From: Microcoleus sp. bin38.metabat.b11b12b14.051
Lineage (GTDB): Bacteria; Cyanobacteriota; Cyanobacteriia; Cyanobacteriales; Microcoleaceae
NCBI RefSeq assembly: GCF_013299165.1
Contig: NZ_JAAFKD010000001.1
Location: forward strand, 248,001-312,000
Reading direction: 5' to 3'
Length of the DNA: 64,000 nt
The notes beneath the pieces are model-generated. The model saw only the letters and a program-made list of their open reading frames with translations. It made no database searches and was not told the DNA's origin. Within the stretch, counting starts at the first letter, position 1; each line of letters starts with the position of its first letter. Shown here piece by piece: positions 44,662 to 54,385 of this stretch. A program made the position numbers and the translations under genes.

Positions 44662-44733
44662 GCAACGTAGTTTAAGTGGTAGAATTCCCTGGAGTATACC
44701 GGGAGATGCGGGTGCGATTCCCGCCGTTGCTAT
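44662..44733 (+). tRNA. Second tRNA-like element, degenerate
   Basis: It begins directly after the CCA of the first. Acceptor GCAACG/CGTTGC has 6 bp, D arm GTTT..GAAT, T stem GCGGG/CCCGC with loop TGCGATT. The anticodon arm is irregular (TCCC..GGGA with an odd enclosed TGGAGTATACC) and no standard anticodon can be read. No CCA. Likely a tRNA pseudogene or a decayed array member. Confidence 0.4.
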
Positions 44734-44807
44734 CTTTTTTGCGCTCACAATCAAGAGGTAATGGGTAATATAGAAGAGATTTCCCATTCGTGATTGAATC
44801 TTACCCA

Positions 44808-45440
44808 ATGACCAAAGTAATTATTTTTGATTTTGACGGTACTTTAGCAGATACAATCGATATTCTTCTGAGCATCACCAACCGTTTGTCAGCAGAATTC
44901 GGCTTTAAGTCTGCGACAAAAGAGGAACTCGCTCAATTGAGCAACTTAACTTCTTGGCAAATCCTCAGGTATTCTGGCATTTCAATCTTCAAATTTCCCC
45001 TGCTGATTAGAAAATTGAGAGCAGAGTTACGCAGTGAAATTTGCAATATAAAAATTTTTGCAGGAATTAAAGAAGTTTTGTCGGAATTAAAAAATCTGGG
45101 GTTTCAACTGGGTATTATCACATCTAATTCCCGAGAAAACGTGTTGGAAGCGCTGGAAATAAACGGCTTGCAAGATATTTTCACTTTTATTTACTCTGGT
45201 TCAACTTTTGGCAAGCATAAAGTTATTAATAGATGGCTGAGAAGAGAACATATAAACCCTGAAGAGGTCGTTTATGTAGGAGATGAAATCCGAGATATAG
45301 ACGCTGCTAGAAAAACTGGAATTAAAGTAATTGCGGTAAGTTGGGGTTTTAATTCTCAGGAGGCTTTGGCTGCACACAATCCCGATTTTTTGATTGAACG
45401 CCCTCAGCAATTGCTCGATATTATGAGTAATCTGGGATGA
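44808..45440 (+). CDS. HAD-superfamily hydrolase (phosphatase-like)
   Basis: About 210 aa from ATG 44808 (the frame is open from GTG 44790). HAD motif I FDFDGTLADT, motif II TSN, and motif IV YVGDEIRDIDAARKTG with C-terminal AVSWGF are intact. The alpha-helical cap is short. It is a phosphoglycolate phosphatase-like enzyme; substrate is not determined by sequence. Confidence 0.85.
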   Translation: MTKVIIFDFDGTLADTIDILLSITNRLSAEFGFKSATKEELAQLSNLTSWQILRYSGISIFKFPLLIRKLRAELRSEICNIKIFAGIKEVLSELKNLGFQLGIITSNSRENVLEALEINGLQDIFTFIYSGSTFGKHKVINRWLRREHINPEEVVYVGDEIRDIDAARKTGIKVIAVSWGFNSQEALAAHNPDFLIERPQQLLDIMSNLG

Positions 45441-45582
45441 GTGTAAACTTATGTAAAGAAATATTTTAAAATTTAAAGTAGTAAATACTTTATGTCCGGG
45501 CAGGTTGAAAAAATAGATTGAGACTGATATAAAGATAAAGGAAAAGATTTACTCGATCGCTCTCATCAAGAGGAACAGTATT

Positions 45583-45693
45583 ATGTCAGCCATTGAAACT
45601 TTCTTGACGTTCGGCTTGGCTTCAGTTTTTGCGGTAGCTACTTTAGCAACTTGGTTGCGTTTAAACAATCCGCCTTCTGTCAAACGTAATTAG
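45583..45693 (+). CDS. 36-aa single-span membrane protein
   Basis: The frame MSAIETFLTFGLASVFAVAT.. encodes one hydrophobic helix (about residues 7-24) and a basic tail ending SVKRN. AGAGGAA stands 8 nt before the ATG, a strong ribosome site. Size and layout are like low-mass subunits of photosystems, cytochrome b6f or NDH-1, but it does not match the ones I know (PsbX, PsbM, PsbN, PetM, PetL, PsaM). Coding status is supported by the ribosome site and helix only. Confidence 0.55.
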   Translation: MSAIETFLTFGLASVFAVATLATWLRLNNPPSVKRN

Positions 45694-45720
45694 TTCTATT
45701 ATTTTTTGAATTTGGTATTA

Positions 45721-45930
45721 GAAGTCGGGTTTCTTAACGTGATGGATAATTCGCCGAAACTCCGTTTGTCTGGAAATGTTTTGCTATCCCACAGACATTT
45801 TCTCAGAAACCGGGTTTCTTAGACTTTGCATAATTCCCAGAAACCCGGTTTCTCTATAAATATTTTGCCACCCAGCAGATATTTTATGAGAAACCGGGTT
45901 TCTTAAACTTGGGGTAATTCCCAGAAATAA
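45721..45930. repeat. AGAAACCGGGTTTCTT-family repeat cluster
   Basis: Several direct and inverted copies of AGAAACCGGGTTTCTT, spaced by CAGATATTTT-type segments, fill the gap between the 36-aa gene and the SWIM gene. Confidence 0.75.
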
Positions 45931-45941
45931 AGAATAATTTG

Positions 45942-46769
45942 TTAGTCTCCTTCGCCGCGTTTCAGTGCCACTAAAACTGCTTGCTGGCTAACTGCTTGGT
46001 AGATTTTGCTAAGATGCTGCTTGATTGCGTCTGATGCGGGCGAAGATTTGCTAGCTGTTCCTTTGGCGTCGGTTGCGAGGGGAATTGGGCCTAAAATATC
46101 TAAGACTGTTTCGCTGCTGGGCGGCGGTACAATCACGACTAAAGATGATTCTAGCTGCTGGTTGTATTCCCAAAAGCGATCGACCTTTGGTACTTTAGCA
46201 TTCGCAGCGGGGGAATTTTCACCGGTGTTTAGCTGGGAATTTTCCTCTGCTTGCGTACCGCGTCTCTGGCGGAGTGCGGTCAAAATTTGCTCTTTGGTTC
46301 TGCCGCGCAGTTGAAAAAGTACGAAGGGGTCTTCGCTGAAGCGATCGCCCAATAAGTAGTATACTGCACTGATGTGTTTGCAAGGATTTTTGGGGTCAGG
46401 ACAGCTACAGCGCGCGTGAATATCTGACAAACTTAACGGAAATAGGGTTTTACCGGCTGCGGCAAATACATCTTCAATATTGTGCGGCATTTCTCCTGCT
46501 AATAGTTTAGCAGAAAAAACCGCTCTTTCCGACATATTTTCAATCACGTAATCCCAATCTTCATCGGTTAAGGTATCGAGTTGCAAAGAAACTTGATAGG
46601 GTTTGGGATCTGTGCCTTGAACTACAGCAATTACTTCTTCATTGGGAAATTTAATGCTGAGAACTTTTCCTTCGCGGGCGTATTGCCATCCCCGTTCTAA
46701 TCGCTTTTTGAAGCGGTAGGTATTGATTAAATCTAACCACTGTTGTGTCCACCATTCTCTGTCAATCAT
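45942..46769 (-). CDS. SWIM zinc-finger protein
   Basis: About 275 aa starting MIDREWWTQQWLDL (ATG 46769; upstream codons to 46856 derive from repeat DNA). The SWIM motif CSCPDPKNPCKHISAVYYLL is intact (CxC..CxH). The N-terminal part (RFKKRLERGWQYAREGKVLSIKF) is typical of SWIM proteins that accompany SNF2 helicases, where the finger is thought to bind DNA or protein. Its partner helicase is upstream on the same strand, but separated by a 1-kb repeat array. Confidence 0.85.
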   Translation of the reverse strand: MIDREWWTQQWLDLINTYRFKKRLERGWQYAREGKVLSIKFPNEEVIAVVQGTDPKPYQVSLQLDTLTDEDWDYVIENMSERAVFSAKLLAGEMPHNIEDVFAAAGKTLFPLSLSDIHARCSCPDPKNPCKHISAVYYLLGDRFSEDPFVLFQLRGRTKEQILTALRQRRGTQAEENSQLNTGENSPAANAKVPKVDRFWEYNQQLESSLVVIVPPPSSETVLDILGPIPLATDAKGTASKSSPASDAIKQHLSKIYQAVSQQAVLVALKRGEGD

Positions 46770-46805
46770 AAGCGGAAGGAAGAAGGAAGAAGCAAGAAGG
46801 AAGAA

Positions 46806-47814
46806 GGTTCGTAGTGAGGACTTTAGTCCGCATTTAAGAAGGACTGAAGTCCTCACTACAAACTTAAAAATCGGTTCGTAGTGAGGACTTTAGTCCGCAT
46901 TTAAGAAGGACTGAAGTCCTCACTACAAACTTAAAAATCGGTTCGTAGTGAGGACTTTAGTCCGCATTCAAGAAGGACTGAAGTCCTCACTACAAACTTA
47001 AAAATCGGTTCGTAGTGAGGACTTTAGTCCGCATTTAAGAAGGACTGAAGTCCTCACTACAAACTTAAAAATCGGTTCGTAGTGAGGACTTTAGTCCGCA
47101 TTCAAGAAGGACTGAAGTCCTCACTACAAACTTAAAAATCGGTTCGTAGTGAGGACTTTAGTCCGCATTCAAGAAGGACTAAAGTCCTCACTACAAACTT
47201 AAAAATCGGTTCGTAGTGAGGACTTTAGTCCGCATTCAAGAAGGACTAAAGTCCTCACTACAAACTTAAAAATCGGTTCGTAGTGAGGACTTTAGTCCGC
47301 ATTCAAGAAGGACTAAGAAGGACTGAAGTCCTCACTACAAACTTAAAAATCGGTTCGTAGTGAGGACTTTAGTCCGCATTCAAGAAGGACTGAAGTCCTC
47401 ACTACAAACTTAAAAATCGGTTCGTAGTGAGGACTTTAGTCCGCATTTAAGAAGGACTGAAGTCCTCACTACAAACTTAAAAATCGGTTCGTAGTGAGGA
47501 CTTTAGTCCGCATTCAAGAAGGACTGAAGTCCTCACTACAAACTTAAAAATCGGTTCGTAGTGAGGACTTTAGTCCGCATTCAAGAAGGACTGAAGTCCT
47601 CACTACAAACTTAAAAATCGGTTCGTAGTGAGGACTTTAGTCCGCATTCAAGAAGGACTGAAGTCCTCACTACAAACTTAAAAATCGGTTCGTAGTGAGG
47701 ACTTTAGTCCGCATTCAAGAAGGACTAAAGTCCTCACTACAAACTTAAAAATCGGTTCGTAGTGAGGACTTTAGTCCGCATTCAAGAAGGACTAAAGTCC
47801 TCACTACAAACTGA
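46806..47814. repeat. Fifteen tandem 67-bp palindromic repeats
   Basis: Fifteen units start with GGTTCGTAGTGAGGACTTTA from 46806 to 47754, period 67 (one unit has a 10-bp partial duplication). Each holds an inverted repeat (GTAGTGAGGACTTTAGTCC / GGACTGAAGTCCTCACTAC) around GCATTCAAGAA. Units differ only at a few sites (TTTAAG/TTCAAG, CTGAAG/CTAAAG), which points to recent amplification of one member of the dispersed family. No variable spacers, so not a CRISPR. Confidence 0.95.
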
Positions 47815-47820
47815 CAAAGA

Positions 47821-50800
47821 TTATTCTTCTTCTGTTTCTATAATAGCATTGCGATCGAGAATTAGTAAATTGCGAAGTTGGTCTGTATCGAGTTCGGTAA
47901 GCCAGTTTTCGCCCGCGCTGACTACTTGTTCGGCGAGAGCTTTTTTGCTTTCGATCATATCGTGAATTTTCTCCTCTAACGTACCCGTACAGACAAATTT
48001 GTGCACTTGCACGTTGCGAGTTTGACCGATGCGAAATACGCGGTCAGTTGCTTGATTTTCTACTGCGGGATTCCACCATCTGTCATAGTGGAAAACGTGG
48101 GTTGCTCTGGTTAAGTTCAAACCTGTGCCGCCAGCTTTTAACGATAATATCATAATCGGTGGGCCTTGCGGATCTTGTTGGAAGCGATCGATCATTTCTT
48201 CCCGCTGCTGCTGCTTAATTCCGCCGTACAAGAACAAAACTTCTCGCCCTAAATGCTTTTCCAGATGTGGTTTCAGCAGTTTTCCCCACTCAGCAAATTG
48301 AGTGAAAACCAAAGCCCGATCGCCCTCAGCGACAACCTCTTCCAGCATTTCCACCAACCGCTGCAATTTCCCTGATTCTTGGCTGTTAATGCTCAATTCT
48401 TTGGGCTTAGCGTCTGCATTTACAAGCGCCGGATGGTTGCAAAGTTGCTTCAGTTTGACGAGCAAAGCCAGAATCATGCCCCGGCGCTGAATGCCTTCGG
48501 CTGATTCTAAATTAGCTATTGACTCTTCGACCACTTTTTGATATAGGGAGGCTTGCGCTGAAGCCAGTCCGCAAAATACAGTCGTCTCCTGTTTTTCCGG
48601 CAAATCTTGGATAATTTCCTTGTCGGTTTTCAGGCGGCGGAGGATGAAAGGCCGCACGAGCGATCGCAAAGTATGCAATGATTCTCTATCTCCATATTTC
48701 TCGATGGGAATAGCAAATCGGCGCTGAAAGAAATTGCGCGGCCCCAAATAGCCGGGATTCAGAAACTCTAAAATTGACCACAATTCTTGCAATCTATTTT
48801 CTACCGGAGTTCCCGTTAGCGCAATTCTAAAAGATGCCTCGATTTGCCGCACTGCTTGCGACTGTTTCGCCTCGGAGTTTTTAATATTCTGCGCTTCATC
48901 TAAAACCAATCCTTGCCATTTAGTGCTTTGAATTTCCTTAGCATCGCGAAACACCAGCGCATAACTCGTAACTATTAAATCCTTACCCTTAATTGCGGCC
49001 GCAAATGCTTTACCTTTAGCGCGTTTGTCTCCGTGATGAAGTAACACTTTCAGCGTCGGGCCAAATTTCTTGACTTCGCGCTGCCAATTGCCTAATATTG
49101 ATGTGGGACAAACCAGTAATGTTGGCCCTTTTAGGGCATTTTGTTCTTGTAAATGCAGGAGAAAAGTGATTAACTGAGCCGATTTACCCAATCCCATATC
49201 GTCTGCGAGACAAGCACCTAAACCCCACCGTTCTAAGAATGCTAACCAGCCCGCCCCTAGCGCTTGATACGGCCGCAATTGTCCTCGGAAACTCGCCGGA
49301 GTTGCGATCGCACTTACGGCCTGATTATCGCTTAAAGTATTCAACAATTCCTGAAGTTGACCCGTTGCTTCAAAATTCACCACAGGCAACTTTTCAATCA
49401 TCTGAGAATCGCCAGAAGCCAAACGCAAAGCATCTTCCAGAGAAAGAGTCATTTGCTCTTTGCGACTAGCAAAAAAAGTTTGCGCCGCCCTGACATCGGT
49501 GGCGCGCAACTCCACCCACTCGCCGTTAATTTCCACCAAAGGCGAATTCAACGCGATCAAGCTGTCAAACTCTGCCTTAGAAATGCGCTGTTTGCCGATC
49601 GTCAATTCCCACTTAAAACTTAGCAGACTTTGCAATCCGAGTCCACCTTTCGCCGGATTCACCTTCGGAGTTTCCGCTTGAATGCTCAAACCCAAACGAC
49701 TCGCCCAACCATCAGTATGAGTCAAACTCGGCGGCAAAACAACGCCCAACCCGCTATCAGTAAACCGCCAAGCCACAGACTTGATAAAATTGTAAGCATC
49801 TAACGGATTTAATTGACAAGATTGCGGTCGTTGTGCTTGTAAAGTCGGTTCAATTAACGGATACAGTTTCGATGCTAAACCCAAGCCGCTGAGTAAAGTT
49901 TCTTGCGGCAATTCAATTGTCCGCCCTGCATAATTCAAACGCTCAACTGAGTTATTCCAAACAGTTGTCGCATCTACCAAAAAATCGATTTCATCTACTG
50001 CTTGCAAACAATAATTCAAATTCCAGTTAACTTTACCTGGTGACGGCGGTAAGAGTTGAAAGCAAGTGTGAAATTGATTTTGTTGAGATAGTTGATTTTG
50101 CAGCGGTGCAGCCCAAGCACTCAGCTTGTTTGCCAATTTTTCTAAAGCTGCCGATTCTGCTTTTACAAGGCCAGATTCCTGTTGCAAAGCTTGCAACCAC
50201 TCGCGGGTTGGGGAAACTGTTTTGATATCTAAAGTTGAGCCAGCAGCCGTTAGCGCAGCCCTCGAAGCCGATCGCACTTCACAATCTACCACACTACTCA
50301 AAAACCCCAACACCAACTCCTGGGCCCCCACCGGCAAATCCACCGCCAAAGCCAATTCCCCGATTTCTTCTTTCCCTCTTCCTTCTTCCTTCTCCTCTCT
50401 TCCTTCTTCCTTCTTCCTTCTTCCTTCTTCCTTCTTCTGATATGTTCGACAAGCCGTCGGCATTTGCTTAGAAAAAGTAGCGAGACGGAGGATATCTGTA
50501 GAACTATCTAACAAAGGTTGCCACTTAGCAATAGCAGAACCGTCGGATTGTGTCTCCAAAGCTGGCAAAAATTTGCACCTGGCCAATAAATCCAAACTCC
50601 ACCTAGCAATATGAGACCAAAAACGCAAATCTGAGCCGACAAAAGAGTTTGATTCTGTGCTATTGAGCGGTAGCGATTGCAAGAAAACAAAAGCTGCTTG
50701 AGGGTTGAGTAAATAACCCTCAACTTGCCACGGATAAAGGTAAATTTCCTCAGTTTTAACTAATTCTTCAAGTGCTGCGGCTGAGTGCTGCGGCATGACA

Positions 50801-51171
50801 GTTGCGTTGTCTGCCGAGATTTGGGTGGGAAGCGCGATCGCCCGAACTTGCCTCTGAATCGATAAATTTTCCGTCGGAAGGGCTGCTGCGGTCGTTTTGG
50901 GCGTTAGCAAAGCCCTCGAAGAGGATCGCCTAGTTTTCTTACTTTTCTCCTGAATCTCTGCGGTTGCGGGTAATTCCCAGTTGAGTTTGCCCGACTGCTG
51001 CAAGGAACTTAGGAAAATTTTAAATTCAGCTTCAGTCATAGCCAAGGGATACTGTAGACTTATCGCTGATTCAACGATATCGATCGCCTCAATCTTTCGC
51101 CAAGTTTCTCCCCAAATAAATAAGCCACTTTTTTCGTGTTCTAATAACCAACTACCGTGTAAGATTGCCAT
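47821..51171 (-). CDS. SNF2-family DEAD/H helicase
   Basis: 1116 aa. N-terminal ~1-600 is a bacterial SNF2-associated region; the helicase core follows with Walker A LADDMGLGKSAQLITFL, DEAQ box VLDEAQNIKN, LTGTPVENRLQELWSILEFLNPG, and C-terminal motifs LSLKAGGTGLNLTRA and QATDRVFRIGQ. It is a DNA translocase of the kind that pairs with SWIM proteins. Residues ~243-275 (YQKKEEGRRKKEEGREEKEEGRGKEE) are encoded by a GAAGGAA heptamer array that has entered the coding sequence in frame. Confidence 0.93.
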   Translation of the reverse strand: MAILHGSWLLEHEKSGLFIWGETWRKIEAIDIVESAISLQYPLAMTEAEFKIFLSSLQQSGKLNWELPATAEIQEKSKKTRRSSSRALLTPKTTAAALPTENLSIQRQVRAIALPTQISADNATVMPQHSAAALEELVKTEEIYLYPWQVEGYLLNPQAAFVFLQSLPLNSTESNSFVGSDLRFWSHIARWSLDLLARCKFLPALETQSDGSAIAKWQPLLDSSTDILRLATFSKQMPTACRTYQKKEEGRRKKEEGREEKEEGRGKEEIGELALAVDLPVGAQELVLGFLSSVVDCEVRSASRAALTAAGSTLDIKTVSPTREWLQALQQESGLVKAESAALEKLANKLSAWAAPLQNQLSQQNQFHTCFQLLPPSPGKVNWNLNYCLQAVDEIDFLVDATTVWNNSVERLNYAGRTIELPQETLLSGLGLASKLYPLIEPTLQAQRPQSCQLNPLDAYNFIKSVAWRFTDSGLGVVLPPSLTHTDGWASRLGLSIQAETPKVNPAKGGLGLQSLLSFKWELTIGKQRISKAEFDSLIALNSPLVEINGEWVELRATDVRAAQTFFASRKEQMTLSLEDALRLASGDSQMIEKLPVVNFEATGQLQELLNTLSDNQAVSAIATPASFRGQLRPYQALGAGWLAFLERWGLGACLADDMGLGKSAQLITFLLHLQEQNALKGPTLLVCPTSILGNWQREVKKFGPTLKVLLHHGDKRAKGKAFAAAIKGKDLIVTSYALVFRDAKEIQSTKWQGLVLDEAQNIKNSEAKQSQAVRQIEASFRIALTGTPVENRLQELWSILEFLNPGYLGPRNFFQRRFAIPIEKYGDRESLHTLRSLVRPFILRRLKTDKEIIQDLPEKQETTVFCGLASAQASLYQKVVEESIANLESAEGIQRRGMILALLVKLKQLCNHPALVNADAKPKELSINSQESGKLQRLVEMLEEVVAEGDRALVFTQFAEWGKLLKPHLEKHLGREVLFLYGGIKQQQREEMIDRFQQDPQGPPIMILSLKAGGTGLNLTRATHVFHYDRWWNPAVENQATDRVFRIGQTRNVQVHKFVCTGTLEEKIHDMIESKKALAEQVVSAGENWLTELDTDQLRNLLILDRNAIIETEEE

Positions 51172-51295
51172 TTTTTTATCCTAATTTTTTAGTGATTGCG
51201 ATATTCACAACAGCTTTTTTAGAAGATTTATTAATATTTTTTTTGATAACGAACCGCAGACTACGCAGATAACGGAGTCATCAGTCATGAGAAAT

Positions 51296-51468
51296 AATTC
51301 CCAATTCCCAATTCCCAATTCCAAATTACCAATTACCAATTCCCAATTCCCAATTCCCAATTCCCAATTCCCAATTTCCCCAATTCCCAATTCCCAATTT
51401 CCCCAATTCCCAATTCCCAATTCCCAATTCCCAATTCCCAATTCCCAATTCCCAATTCCCAATTTCCT
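51296..51468. repeat. Heptanucleotide array CCCAATT
   Basis: More than 20 copies of CCCAATT with a few variants (ACCAATT, CCAAATT) between the SNF2 and pnp genes. It lies in the divergent promoter region of both. Confidence 0.9.
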
Positions 51469-51689
51469 AAATTGAAAACTCATCGTACCACCTATGGCAG
51501 GCGTTTGGCGGCCGATCGCTCCTGTGAATCCCAAAAAACATCAAAAAGTATAAATGCTTACAATCGATGCTCCGACAGTCGATCGTCCAACAATTATCTC
51601 TCTCTTTTGGCCTCGGACTCTCAAACATCCTGTGGTAATGTTACGATCCCGACAGAGAAAGAATGTGGTAGATAAGGAAGCAGTCCTAC

Positions 51690-53843
51690 ATGGTAGAGAT
51701 AGACAAGTCGATATCCTTTGATGGAAGGGATATTAGACTGAAGATTGGTTTACTGGCGCCTCAAGCAGGCGGTGCAGTGTTGATTCAGTCGGGTGACACG
51801 GCGGTTTTAGTGACGGCAACTCGATCGCAAGGGAGAGAGGGAATAGATTTCCTGCCTTTGTTGGTGGATTACGAAGAGAGACTCTACGCAGGCGGTAAAA
51901 TCCCCGGTGGATTTTTGCGCCGGGAAGGGCGTCCCCCAGAAAAAGTGACTTTGACTGGGCGTTTGATCGATCGACCGTTGCGCCCGCTATTTCCTAGCTG
52001 GTTGCGAGATGACATCCAAGTCGTAGCAACAACGCTGTCGATGGACGAACAAGTACCCCCCGACGTTTTGGCGGTGACAGGCGCTTCCGTAGCGATTCTG
52101 CTGGCAAAAATGCCGTTTTACGGGCCAATGGCCGCGGTGCGAGTCGGTTTGGTAGGAGACGATTTCATCATCAATCCCACCTACAGCGAAATCAAAGAAG
52201 GCGAGTTGGATCTCGTGGTAGCCGGTTCTCCAGACGGAGTAATCATGGTGGAAGCCAGCGCTAACCAACTGCCGGAACAGGATATCATCGAGGCGATCGA
52301 CTTTGGCTACGAAGCAACCTGTGACTTGATTCAAGCCCAGCGCGAAATCATGGCAGAATTGGGCATTGACTTCGTGGTAGAGGAACGCCCACCGCAGGAT
52401 TCAGCCCTAGAAAACTTTATTCGCGATCGCGCCCAAGAACCCATCCGCATCATTTTGTCAAGATTTGAAAAAGACAAAATCATACGGAATGCAGCTTTAG
52501 ACGAAGTTAAAGCAAATCAAGTTGAAGCTGCGATCGCCGAACTTGCCGAAGACGATCCGATCAAAGTAGCAGCCACTGCCAACAGCAAGACAATTGGCAA
52601 CGTTTTCAAAGACGTTACCAAAAAAATGATGCGTAAGCAAATCATCGAAGATGGCGTCCGTGTAGACGGCCGCAAGCTAGATGAGGTGCGACCCGTTTCT
52701 TGTCGCGTAGGCGTGCTGCCGTCGCGAGTACACGGCTGTGCGTTGTTCAATCGCGGGTTAACCCAAGTCCTGTCCGCAGCTACCCTGGGAACTCCAGGAG
52801 ACGCCCAAGATTTAGCAGACGACTTGCACCCACAGCAAGACAAACGCTACCTGCATCACTACAATTTCCCCCCGTTTTCCGTGGGAGAAACCAAGCCGAT
52901 GCGATCGCCCGGACGCCGAGAAATAGGTCACGGAGCCCTAGCAGAACGCGCTTTGCTGCCTGTTTTGCCCTCCAAAGAAGATTTCCCCTACGTGATTCGC
53001 GTAGTCTCCGAAATCCTTTCTTCCGACGGTTCAACCTCAATGGGTTCAGTTTGCGCCTCAACGCTAGCATTAATGGATGCAGGCGTTCCCCTTTCCCAAC
53101 CCGTCAGCGGTGCGGCAATGGGGTTAATCAAAGAAGGCGATGAAGTCCGAATTTTGACTGACATTCAGGCAATTGAAGACTTCTTAGGCGACATGGACTT
53201 CAAAGTAGCCGGTACCGACACCGGAATTACTGCTTTGCAAATGGACATGAAAATCAAAGGTTTGCCCTTAGATGCGATCGCAAATGCCATCCGTCAAGCC
53301 AAACCCGCGAGACTGCACATTTTAGAAAGAATGCTAGCAACCATCGACACTCCCCGCAAGGAAATGTCGCCGTTTGCACCGCGTTTGCTAACGCTGAAAA
53401 TCGATCCAGAATTTATCGGTTTGGTAATTGGGCCAGGTGGCAAAACCATCAAAGCCATCACCGAAGAAACTGGTGTCAAAATTGACATCGAAGACGACGG
53501 AACCGTGACAATTGCTGGTAACGACAGCGAAAAAGCTCAGCGGGCTTATAGCATAATCCTCGGCATGACGCGCAAGTTGAATGCTGGAGATGTGTATGTT
53601 GGCCGCGTAACTCGAATTATTCCGATCGGCGCTTTCGTCGAAATTCTGCCAGGAAAAGAAGGAATGATTCACATTTCCCAGCTAGCGGATTACCGCGTTG
53701 GGAAAGTGGAAGACGAGTTAGCCGTGAATGATGAAGTGATTGTCAAAGTGCGAGAAATTGACAATAAAGGTCGGATTAATTTGACCCGCTTAAATATTCA
53801 TCCCGACGAAGCGGTAGCCGCCCGCGAAGCGTTGAATAAGTAG
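51690..53843 (+). CDS. pnp: Polyribonucleotide nucleotidyltransferase (PNPase)
   Basis: 717 aa with two RNase PH domains (N-terminal [22 protein letters not shown]; second with [18 protein letters not shown] and [20 protein letters not shown]), a KH domain with GPGGKTIK, and an S1 domain ([33 protein letters not shown]). It degrades RNA from the 3' end with phosphate and can add tails. Complete length. The minus-strand neighbour (SNF2) is divergent. Confidence 0.97.
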   Translation: MVEIDKSISFDGRDIRLKIGLLAPQAGGAVLIQSGDTAVLVTATRSQGREGIDFLPLLVDYEERLYAGGKIPGGFLRREGRPPEKVTLTGRLIDRPLRPLFPSWLRDDIQVVATTLSMDEQVPPDVLAVTGASVAILLAKMPFYGPMAAVRVGLVGDDFIINPTYSEIKEGELDLVVAGSPDGVIMVEASANQLPEQDIIEAIDFGYEATCDLIQAQREIMAELGIDFVVEERPPQDSALENFIRDRAQEPIRIILSRFEKDKIIRNAALDEVKANQVEAAIAELAEDDPIKVAATANSKTIGNVFKDVTKKMMRKQIIEDGVRVDGRKLDEVRPVSCRVGVLPSRVHGCALFNRGLTQVLSAATLGTPGDAQDLADDLHPQQDKRYLHHYNFPPFSVGETKPMRSPGRREIGHGALAERALLPVLPSKEDFPYVIRVVSEILSSDGSTSMGSVCASTLALMDAGVPLSQPVSGAAMGLIKEGDEVRILTDIQAIEDFLGDMDFKVAGTDTGITALQMDMKIKGLPLDAIANAIRQAKPARLHILERMLATIDTPRKEMSPFAPRLLTLKIDPEFIGLVIGPGGKTIKAITEETGVKIDIEDDGTVTIAGNDSEKAQRAYSIILGMTRKLNAGDVYVGRVTRIIPIGAFVEILPGKEGMIHISQLADYRVGKVEDELAVNDEVIVKVREIDNKGRINLTRLNIHPDEAVAAREALNK

Positions 53844-53847
53844 TTTA

Positions 53848-53950
53848 GAGTTGGTAATTGGTAATTGCTTGGAAGGTAATTGCTAATTGCTAATTGCTCA
53901 GTAGTTGGTAATTGGTAATTGCTTGGACGGTAATTGCTAATTGCTTGCTT
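53848..53950. repeat. TTGGTAA/TTGCTAA heptamer tract
   Basis: Two larger repeats of GTTGGTAATTGGTAATTGCTTGG..GGTAATTGCTAATTGC built of heptamers follow the pnp stop. The rest of the 53844-54385 gap holds only the hairpin elements listed separately. Confidence 0.8.
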
Positions 53951-54136
53951 AAGATTCAATCCGGTTGTTTCCGGTTGATTTGGGTGTAGAGTGCGCGACA
54001 GCGACAGATCAAGTGCGATCGGCTGTGGGAGTAAAGACAGTCGCGCACTTTACCCTTCGATTTCTCGAATATTGGTGCTAAGATTTTGACAGATATTGAT
54101 GATACCTCTTGCAAAAATCCTTTTAATCAAATTTTC

Positions 54137-54201
54137 GGACGGGCAAGATGCCCATCCCACAAGAGAAAAAACTTTTTGTGGGATGGGCATCTTGCCCGTC
54201 C
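54137..54201. repeat. Perfect 26-bp inverted repeat element
   Basis: Arms 54137-54162 and 54176-54201 are exactly complementary with a 13-nt A/T loop. The outer part is GGACGGGCAAGATGCCC. A diverged relative is at 8149-8215. It would form a long hairpin in RNA from either strand and looks like a small non-autonomous element. Confidence 0.85.
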
Positions 54202-54269
54202 CAGATATTTTTGCAAAGAGGTCTATTAATGGCGATCGACTTTACTCTTAGTTGGCGTCCGGCGGACAT

Positions 54270-54380
54270 CGTTTGTATAGACGCGGTTTCAACCGCCGAG
54301 TCCCATCGTCCCATCTTTATTTCTTGAGTCCGCGGAGGCGGACATCGTTTGTGTAGACGCGGTTTCAACCGCCGAGTCCC
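54270..54380. repeat. Paired GCGGTTTCAACCGC hairpin repeats
   Basis: Two copies of TAGACGCGGTTTCAACCGCC (about 54278 and 54353) with TCCGCGGAGGCGGA between. Same family, opposite orientation, as 26434-26510. They lie just after the pentapeptide-RidA stop. Confidence 0.7.
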
Positions 54381-54385
54381 CGAAT

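Noticed and set aside
46769..46856. Longer N-terminus for the SWIM protein
   Set aside because: The extra codons translate the GAAGGAA array and the first palindromic unit; family members start near MIDREWW.
46806..47814. CRISPR array
   Set aside because: Units are contiguous 67-bp copies with no variable spacers, and each is itself palindromic; no cas genes in the window.
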